A DNA stretch of 64,000 bases. Source: Monarcha castaneiventris obscurior. Lineage: Eukaryota; Chordata; Aves; Passeriformes; Monarchidae. The stretch is taken from assembly GCA_026261815.1 (NCBI GenBank), contig JAMPIT010000230.1, positions 41,190,501-41,254,500 on the forward strand, given 5' to 3'. Under the pieces are notes generated by a model, which did no database searches, was not told the origin of the DNA, and was given only the letters and a program-made list of their open reading frames with translations. Positions 63,001-64,000 of the stretch are shown here, piece after piece. Every line of letters starts with the position of its first letter. The first letter of the stretch is position 1. The position numbers were made by a program, and so were the translations under genes.

Positions 63001-63154
63001 GGTGTATGGTGAGGCAGAAGGTGAACTTTCAGTGGGGGGAGTCTTCCTCAGGATTTTTATTGCCCAGCCGGCCTGGGTTTTACGGAAACCAAGAGAATTT
63101 CTCATTGCACTGTTGGAAAAGTTTACTGAACTACTGGAGAAAAATAACCCCCAT
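21001..63154 (+). CDS. DNAJC13: DNAJC13 (RME-8), endosomal J-domain protein; 50 coding exons, 3' end outside window
   Basis: Joining the exons listed below gives 2,020 codons without a stop, closely similar along its whole length to vertebrate DNAJC13. Human is 2,243 residues from memory, so about 223 C-terminal residues lie to the right. RME-8 sits on early endosomes, recruits Hsc70 and acts with SNX1 and the WASH complex in recycling and retromer sorting. Visible parts: an N-terminal PH-like lipid-binding region; IWN repeats at 775-777, 1202-1204 (IWS), 1643-1645 and 1929-1931; a GYF_2-type domain around 976-1028; a J domain around 1301-1366 with HPD at 1332-1334; and helical armadillo-like stretches elsewhere. 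The start ATG has A at -3 and begins the conserved MNIIREN sequence. Every intron is GT-AG and phases agree throughout. Residue numbers omit the optional microexon at 38,751. Confidence 0.97.
25325..25400 (+). CDS. DNAJC13: DNAJC13 exon 3, residues 23-48
   Basis: Encodes [18 protein letters not shown] and the following residues, part of the N-terminal PH-like region implicated in phosphoinositide binding. Acceptor TTCTAG, donor CAG then GTAACT. Ends on a codon boundary. Confidence 0.95.
25899..26048 (+). CDS. DNAJC13: DNAJC13 exon 4, residues 49-98
   Basis: Begins [17 protein letters not shown] and ends TELLTEAL, continuing the PH-like N-terminal region. Both borders are phase 0 (TCTAG acceptor, GTAAGA donor). 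Confidence 0.95.
26389..26430 (+). CDS. DNAJC13: DNAJC13 exon 5, residues 99-112
   Basis: A 42-base exon encoding [14 protein letters not shown], identical to the human segment as I remember it. Phase 0 at both ends. The acceptor AAAACAG has a short T run only. Confidence 0.93.
27476..27676 (+). CDS. DNAJC13: DNAJC13 exon 6, residues 113-179
   Basis: Runs from [15 protein letters not shown] to [10 protein letters not shown]. Conserved with a few conservative changes relative to human (for example ITGYQ for LSDYQ). Donor TTG then GTGAGT. Confidence 0.95.
28735..28941 (+). CDS. DNAJC13: DNAJC13 exon 7, residues 180-248
   Basis: Encodes [15 protein letters not shown] through [10 protein letters not shown]. 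The last codon is Leu where human has Ser, directly at the splice border. Donor TTG then GTAAGG. The next intron is only 85 bases. Confidence 0.95.
29027..29122 (+). CDS. DNAJC13: DNAJC13 exon 8, residues 249-280
   Basis: Encodes [15 protein letters not shown] to ATLKPLGE. The start follows TTTTACAAG and matches the human junction. A second good acceptor (TTTCCTAG) 24 bases upstream would add eight in-frame residues; see findings. Confidence 0.93.
29263..29354 (+). CDS. DNAJC13: DNAJC13 exon 9, residues 281-311
   Basis: Encodes [18 protein letters not shown] to SSTER, with Arg311 split across the intron after two bases. Donor AAAG then GTATAA, a weaker-than-average site. Confidence 0.94.
30170..30336 (+). 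CDS. DNAJC13: DNAJC13 exon 10, residues 311-367
   Basis: Encodes [18 protein letters not shown] through [10 protein letters not shown]. Acceptor CAACCCAG; donor GTAAGC after the first base of codon 367 (Asn). The intron after it is 99 bases. Confidence 0.95.
30436..30515 (+). CDS. DNAJC13: DNAJC13 exon 11, residues 367-393
   Basis: Encodes [19 protein letters not shown] to VTQD. Donor GAT then GTAAGA. The following intron is only 79 bases. Confidence 0.95.
30595..30764 (+). CDS. DNAJC13: DNAJC13 exon 12, residues 394-450
   Basis: Encodes [15 protein letters not shown] through LAFTQLP, start of the helical armadillo-like region. Acceptor AACCAG, donor CAAA then GTAAGT. Lys450 is split. Confidence 0.95.
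31410..31452. repeat. Imperfect 24-base tandem duplication in intron 12
   Basis: GACATTCAATATTAGTGAA and GACATTCAATAATAGTGAA occur 24 bases apart, about 170 bases before exon 13. Confidence 0.7.
31618..31717 (+). CDS. DNAJC13: DNAJC13 exon 13, residues 450-483
   Basis: Encodes [19 protein letters not shown] to CALMC. The intron before it contains a short imperfect 24-base tandem repeat at 31,410-31,452. Confidence 0.95.
31968..32075 (+). CDS. DNAJC13: DNAJC13 exon 14, residues 484-519
   Basis: Encodes [18 protein letters not shown] to FNSHV. Acceptor TTTATAG, donor GTG then GTAAGT, phase 0 at both ends. Confidence 0.95.
32577..32732 (+). CDS. DNAJC13: DNAJC13 exon 15, residues 520-571
   Basis: Encodes [18 protein letters not shown] to GRTLFKLFQ, with no change from human that I can recall. 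Phase 0 at both ends. Confidence 0.95.
33466..33522 (+). CDS. DNAJC13: DNAJC13 exon 16, residues 572-590
   Basis: A 57-base exon encoding [19 protein letters not shown]. Acceptor TTTCTAG, donor GAG then GTGAGA. The 1.25-kb intron after it shows no recognised element. Confidence 0.94.
34777..34898 (+). CDS. DNAJC13: DNAJC13 exon 17, residues 591-631
   Basis: Encodes [18 protein letters not shown] to DQRMLTNR. Acceptor TTTCCAAAG fits the protein junction IIE-EGDKE. Arg631 is split. The next intron (1.16 kb) holds nothing I recognise. Confidence 0.94.
36055..36130 (+). CDS. DNAJC13: DNAJC13 exon 18, residues 631-656
   Basis: Encodes [19 protein letters not shown] to KRIL. Acceptor TTTTTCAG, donor TTG then GTAAGT. 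Confidence 0.95.
37178..37273 (+). CDS. DNAJC13: DNAJC13 exon 19, residues 657-688
   Basis: Encodes [18 protein letters not shown] to LKIAT. Slightly more diverged from human than its neighbours (DSADP for ESSDL; Thr for Met at the end). Donor ACT then GTAAGT. Confidence 0.94.
37414..37557 (+). CDS. DNAJC13: DNAJC13 exon 20, residues 689-736
   Basis: Encodes [18 protein letters not shown] to RMGIAQKE, lysine-rich and helical. The donor GAG then GTAAAA is weak at +5. The 1.7-kb intron after it contains a CR1 fragment and the candidate microexon. Confidence 0.95.
37961..38045 (-). mobile_element. CR1 LINE 3' end, antisense, in intron 20
   Basis: GAATCATAGAATGGCCTGGG then TTGGAAGGGACCTTAAACATC is the inverted CR1 terminus and 3' UTR. 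Recognisable similarity ends after the CCTGCCATAGACAGGGACA block. Confidence 0.88.
38751..38765 (+). CDS. DNAJC13: Candidate 15-base in-frame microexon of DNAJC13 (DRNNM)
   Basis: Preceded by a long pyrimidine tract (TTTTTCTTTTTCTTCC ... TTCATAATCAG) and followed by a GTGAGT donor. Both neighbouring exons join it in phase 0, so it would insert Asp-Arg-Asn-Asn-Met between Glu736 and Asn737. I recall a longer human isoform of 2,248 residues, which is exactly five more than the main form, but I could not check that it uses the same site. It was found from splice signals and frame alone and may be tissue-specific. Confidence 0.6.
39157..39197. repeat. Short direct repeat in intron 20
   Basis: TAATGAGGCTTAACT occurs at 39,157 and 39,183, 26 bases apart, about 100 bases before exon 21. 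Confidence 0.7.
39296..39378 (+). CDS. DNAJC13: DNAJC13 exon 21, residues 737-764
   Basis: Encodes [19 protein letters not shown] to DLFYYR. A basic cluster (RKRRQRIK) precedes the first IWN repeat. Acceptor TTTTGCAG, donor ACAG then GTGAGA. The next intron (1.2 kb) holds nothing recognised. Confidence 0.95.
40587..40740 (+). CDS. DNAJC13: DNAJC13 exon 22, residues 764-815, first IWN repeat
   Basis: Encodes [19 protein letters not shown] to SWNHQEFE. The first of the four RME-8 IWN motifs lies at bases 40,618-40,626 (residues 775-777). The following 2.2-kb intron, the second longest between coding exons, contains no element I recognise. Confidence 0.95.
42898..43001 (+). CDS. DNAJC13: DNAJC13 exon 23, residues 816-850
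   Basis: Encodes [19 protein letters not shown] and an acidic stretch (EEDETEES) to IKRS. The codon for Ser850 is split. Donor TC then GTGAGA. The next intron is only 78 bases, the shortest in the window. Confidence 0.94.
43080..43239 (+). CDS. DNAJC13: DNAJC13 exon 24, residues 850-903, contains Asn855
   Basis: Encodes [18 protein letters not shown] to IVGMLER. Asn855, the site of the human N855S substitution reported in familial parkinsonism, is AAT at 43,093-43,095. Acceptor CTTTTTTAG. Confidence 0.95.
44187..44249 (+). CDS. DNAJC13: DNAJC13 exon 25, residues 904-924
   Basis: A 63-base exon encoding [18 protein letters not shown] and LNK. Phase 0 at both ends. Confidence 0.94.
44582..44683 (+). 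CDS. DNAJC13: DNAJC13 exon 26, residues 925-958
   Basis: Encodes [19 protein letters not shown] to ATVPLQ, armadillo-like helices. Acceptor TTAACAG, donor CAG then GTACAT (weak). Confidence 0.94.
44834..44938 (+). CDS. DNAJC13: DNAJC13 exon 27, residues 959-993, start of GYF_2 domain
   Basis: Encodes [18 protein letters not shown] and [16 protein letters not shown]. The W-Y-F-G and GPYSFQE words open a GYF_2 (DUF4339)-type domain that continues in exon 28. Confidence 0.95.
45331..45533 (+). CDS. DNAJC13: DNAJC13 exon 28, residues 994-1061, end of GYF_2 domain
   Basis: Encodes [19 protein letters not shown] then [16 protein letters not shown], the second half of the GYF_2-type domain, then helices to GYFPSR. 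A second AG six bases inside the exon (ATGCAG) could drop Met-Gln. Confidence 0.95.
45968..46052 (+). CDS. DNAJC13: DNAJC13 exon 29, residues 1061-1089
   Basis: Encodes [19 protein letters not shown] to PHITQ. Acceptor TTTTTTTAG, donor CAG then GTAAGT. Confidence 0.95.
46270..46389 (+). mobile_element. CR1 LINE 3' end, sense, in intron 29
   Basis: AAGCCCCCTGGACATGGTCTT, then GACAAGATGATCTCCAGAGG and TTCCTTTCAACTTTAAATATTC are the sense 3' end of a CR1. Only about 120 bases remain and the ATTCTRTG tail is decayed. Confidence 0.82.
46533..46687 (+). CDS. DNAJC13: DNAJC13 exon 30, residues 1090-1141
   Basis: Encodes [19 protein letters not shown] to SNVLPIAR, including a very hydrophobic [11 protein letters not shown] stretch that is conserved in the family and is part of a helical repeat rather than a membrane anchor. 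Confidence 0.95.
47603..47648 (+). CDS. DNAJC13: DNAJC13 exon 31, residues 1141-1156
   Basis: A 46-base exon encoding [15 protein letters not shown] after the split Arg1141. Acceptor CTTCTAG, donor GAA then GTGAGT. Confidence 0.93.
47821..47975 (+). CDS. DNAJC13: DNAJC13 exon 32, residues 1157-1208, second IWN-like repeat
   Basis: Encodes [19 protein letters not shown] to EAIWSNEM. The second IWN repeat reads IWS here (bases 47,956-47,964), as I recall it does in human too. Confidence 0.95.
48578..48779 (+). CDS. DNAJC13: DNAJC13 exon 33, residues 1208-1275
   Basis: Encodes [19 protein letters not shown] to FPDWPIKDP, leading into the J-domain region. Acceptor CTTTCAG, donor CCA then GTAAGT. 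Confidence 0.95.
49454..49569 (+). CDS. DNAJC13: DNAJC13 exon 34, residues 1276-1314, J domain helix I
   Basis: Encodes [18 protein letters not shown], a charged linker, then [13 protein letters not shown], which is J-domain helix I. Gln1314 is split. The J domain is spread over exons 34 to 36. Confidence 0.95.
50400..50478 (+). CDS. DNAJC13: DNAJC13 exon 35, residues 1314-1340, J domain helix II and HPD motif
   Basis: Encodes [20 protein letters not shown] then KNPEGR. HPD (50,452-50,460; residues 1332-1334) is the motif that triggers ATP hydrolysis by Hsc70 and is intact. Acceptor TTGTTGTAG, donor AGG then GTATGT. Confidence 0.96.
51058..51193 (+). CDS. DNAJC13: DNAJC13 exon 36, residues 1341-1386, J domain helices III-IV
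   Basis: Encodes [19 protein letters not shown], the end of the J domain, then [15 protein letters not shown] and on. Donor GAAG then GTAAGC. The next 1.1-kb intron has no recognised repeat. Confidence 0.95.
52318..52502 (+). CDS. DNAJC13: DNAJC13 exon 37, residues 1386-1447
   Basis: Encodes [19 protein letters not shown] to ELRRESGIE after the split Asp1386. Acceptor CTCTTTCAG with a long T run. Confidence 0.95.
52848..53735 (-). mobile_element. CR1 LINE fragment with reverse-transcriptase remnant, antisense, in intron 37
   Basis: About 0.9 kb. On the minus strand, three overlapping broken frames (53,469-53,750; 53,129-53,482; 52,957-53,193) read in order as the C-terminal part of CR1 ORF2. 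They include [29 protein letters not shown] and CNRLPREV. The 3' UTR follows toward 52,848 (ACCATTTAGGTTGGAAAAGACC). Frame changes between the pieces show that the copy is dead. Limits are approximate. Confidence 0.9.
53937..54011 (+). CDS. DNAJC13: DNAJC13 exon 38, residues 1448-1472
   Basis: Encodes [19 protein letters not shown] then DDMSVQ. Lies only 200 bases after the CR1 copy and keeps clean splice sites (CTCACAG acceptor, GTGAGT donor). Confidence 0.95.
54216..54335 (+). CDS. DNAJC13: DNAJC13 exon 39, residues 1473-1512
   Basis: Encodes [19 protein letters not shown] to CRLLYYGK. Phase 0 at both ends; donor AAG then GTGAGT. Confidence 0.95.
54421..54850 (-). mobile_element. CR1 LINE fragment, antisense, in intron 39
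   Basis: Starts with CAGAATCATCAAATGGTTTG (decayed terminal repeat). It continues through the CCCTGCCATGGGTAGGGACA block and the antisense HWNRLP-coding segment (the minus frame at 54,506-54,703 reads [17 protein letters not shown]), ending after CTTTCCTCATAG. It is similar in type to the intron 1 copy but a separate insertion. Confidence 0.88.
55601..55780 (+). CDS. DNAJC13: DNAJC13 exon 40, residues 1513-1572
   Basis: Encodes [19 protein letters not shown] to KSEDSNHQ, armadillo-like helices ending in a polar loop. Strong acceptor (TTTTTTTCTTTCCCTCAG). Confidence 0.95.
55962..55980. repeat. Poly-T tract in intron 40
   Basis: Nineteen consecutive T bases about 150 bases before exon 41. A plain homopolymer, prone to length variation. 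Confidence 0.85.
56132..56299 (+). CDS. DNAJC13: DNAJC13 exon 41, residues 1573-1628
   Basis: Encodes [19 protein letters not shown] to LAVVSPTE. Acceptor TATTTTTAG, donor GAG then GTAAGC. Confidence 0.95.
56907..57020 (+). CDS. DNAJC13: DNAJC13 exon 42, residues 1629-1666, third IWN repeat
   Basis: Encodes [18 protein letters not shown] to QQESMIKR. The third IWN motif is at bases 56,949-56,957 (residues 1643-1645). Confidence 0.95.
57356..57472 (+). CDS. DNAJC13: DNAJC13 exon 43, residues 1667-1705
   Basis: Encodes [19 protein letters not shown] to EVPTFQLE. The acceptor TGCTTAAAG is A-rich at the end but fits the protein junction. Confidence 0.94.
58004..58181 (+). CDS. DNAJC13: DNAJC13 exon 44, residues 1706-1765
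   Basis: Encodes [19 protein letters not shown] to NVIKHNP. The first residue is Leu where human has Val. Gly1765 is split after one base. Donor CCAG then GTAGGC. The next 1.07-kb intron holds nothing recognised. Confidence 0.95.
59255..59346 (+). CDS. DNAJC13: DNAJC13 exon 45, residues 1765-1795
   Basis: Encodes [19 protein letters not shown] to QQLALE. The donor (GAG then GTAAAA) is weak and is followed at once by a CA-rich CAAC repeat. Confidence 0.95.
59355..59390 (+). repeat. CA-rich (CAAC/CAAA) tract beside a donor site
   Basis: A run of CCAACCAACCAA followed by AAACAAACCAACCCCCAC within 50 bases of the exon 45 donor. CA-rich intronic RNA is a known hnRNP L ligand, so it may influence this weak splice site. 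Confidence 0.6.
59704..59803 (+). CDS. DNAJC13: DNAJC13 exon 46, residues 1796-1829
   Basis: Encodes [19 protein letters not shown] to LHSLPS. Ser1829 is split after one base. Donor CAA then GTATGT. Confidence 0.95.
60179..60193. repeat. Poly-T tract in intron 46
   Basis: Fifteen T bases followed by AAGAAAA. No CR1 sequence is visible next to it. Confidence 0.8.
60701..60775 (+). CDS. DNAJC13: DNAJC13 exon 47, residues 1829-1854
   Basis: Encodes [19 protein letters not shown] to AMAK, unchanged from human as remembered. Acceptor TTTTGACAG, donor AAAG then GTACAG. Confidence 0.95.
60935..61047 (+). CDS. DNAJC13: DNAJC13 exon 48, residues 1854-1891
   Basis: Encodes [19 protein letters not shown] to DKLVGPK, an armadillo-type repeat. 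Acceptor TTGTTACAG, donor AAG then GTAAGA. Confidence 0.95.
61478..61647 (+). CDS. DNAJC13: DNAJC13 exon 49, residues 1892-1948, fourth IWN repeat
   Basis: Encodes [19 protein letters not shown] to TTVREMML. The fourth IWN motif is at bases 61,589-61,597 (residues 1929-1931). Glu1948 is split. Donor TGA then GTATGT. Confidence 0.95.
62010..62052 (+). CDS. DNAJC13: DNAJC13 exon 50, residues 1948-1962
   Basis: A 43-base exon encoding [14 protein letters not shown] after the split Glu. It is one of the less conserved pieces (human HFKNQQDNPEANWK). Acceptor CTTTTTAAAG, donor AAG then GTAAAA. Confidence 0.93.
62981..63154 (+). CDS. DNAJC13: DNAJC13 exon 51, residues 1963-2020, last exon in window
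   Basis: Encodes [19 protein letters not shown] to [10 protein letters not shown]. Donor CAT then GTAAGA. The human protein continues GETLETL; no such exon is present between 63,155 and 64,000, which is intron. The stop codon and 3' UTR therefore lie outside the window. Confidence 0.95.
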
Positions 63155-64000
63155 GTAAGATGATTTTTTCTGGTTCTATGTTTTGAACTTGTTTAGCATT
63201 TTTAAGTTTTTAGTCTCTTAGTGTCTGATTAACTTAGATTCTCACTCTTTCTTCCCATCCTGAGTGGGGTTTTCTGTCTGCTTTCCGGCTCTGTAAAAGT
63301 GTGTTGGTTCATTTAGGCAACTTCTGAACATGAGTCAAGGTTTTTAAAGTCCCTGAAGCCATAGAATTAGCTTCAGTTAAGTCTTAGAGACTTATTTTGT
63401 GCTAGAGATGAGGCTTAATAAATGAAGTGTCTTTTAATTATTCTATGACCGACCAACCTAAAAAAATGGCACTTGTTCTACACCACCTAAAAATTTTATG
63501 CTCTTGAGAGTTCTGTTGTCCATCTGCGACACCAACTTCCCACTCTGGTGTAAATTATGTGACCTACAGAAGGCTGCCACCTGTAATGAGTATAGCAAAC
63601 GTGTCACAGTTTGAAAATTAATTCTTAAGCAGTGTTCAGACAGATTCTCAGTTAGACTTGCAGGATGGAAAGTAACTTGCATGTTGAATAAAACAGGCAT
63701 CTTCATTAGAAAGATGTGATAGCAGTTTGTAAGGCATGCAGAATACACAAGGCATGACAAGTGCTTCTGCACAGACTGCAGAACCCTTTAGGAATTCAGG
63801 TGGTCAGCTGAACATCCATGCTGTCATGATTCCCCTGAGCAACTTAGCCAGATACTGGATTCTCAAAATGCTGAAATAGGAATTCCCGTGTGGTCTGTCT
63901 TTGTGGAACTAGTGAATGTTTACCACTATTGGAGCTGATAATCATGTTCTTAACTTGTTATTTTAACAGTTTGAGAGCAAAGTGACATAAAAGCATTAGG
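63155..64000 (+). other. DNAJC13: DNAJC13 intron 51 (incomplete)
   Basis: Intronic sequence running off the right edge. No exon, repeat element or RNA gene was recognised in it on either strand. Confidence 0.8.

Noticed and set aside
1..64000. CRISPR arrays, tRNA, rRNA or bacterial operon features
   Set aside because: None seen; the spliced vertebrate gene and CR1 repeats make prokaryotic features unlikely, and no tRNA A/B-box cloverleaf was recognised.

Overview
This is a stretch of vertebrate nuclear DNA, most likely from a bird. The protein spelled by its exons matches vertebrate DNAJC13 (RME-8) almost residue for residue. All introns have GT-AG borders. The interspersed repeats that can be recognised are all CR1 LINEs, the dominant retroelement of birds (also common in turtles and crocodilians). 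The introns are short, so about 90% of the coding sequence fits into 42 kb. There are no bacterial operons, CRISPR arrays, phage genes or recognisable tRNA/rRNA genes.

Layout. Bases 1-12,600 are AT-rich intergenic DNA in which no gene could be recognised. They include a long pyrimidine-rich stretch (about 7,870-8,530) and one antisense CR1 3' end (about 11,910-12,175). Bases 12,630-13,530 form a dense CpG-island promoter with a G-quadruplex-prone GGCAG repeat, a polypurine tract, GC boxes and a YY1 element (12,971-12,981). The YY1 element contains the start of a tiny uORF. A non-coding first exon probably ends at 13,048, with an alternative donor after 13,148. After a 7.9-kb first intron containing a long antisense CR1, the coding sequence starts at 21,001. 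It continues through 50 coding exons to 63,154, giving 2,020 codons. From memory, human DNAJC13 is 2,243 residues in 56 exons, so the last five exons and about 223 residues should lie beyond the right edge.

The gene. DNAJC13/RME-8 is a large peripheral protein of early endosomes. Its N-terminal region binds phosphatidylinositol 3-phosphate, a central J domain recruits Hsc70, and it cooperates with SNX1 and the WASH complex in receptor recycling and retromer-dependent sorting. The encoded product shows the N-terminal PH-like region, a GYF_2-type domain (about residues 976-1028), the J domain with its HPD motif (1332-1334) and four IWN repeats (the second reads IWS). No frameshift or stop was found in any exon, so the gene looks functional.

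No new multi-gene biological system is visible. The most interesting item is a candidate 15-base in-frame microexon (38,751-38,765) that would insert five residues just before the first IWN region. Next come a tandem splice acceptor at exon 8, the YY1-embedded uORF, and a CA-rich element beside a weak splice donor.
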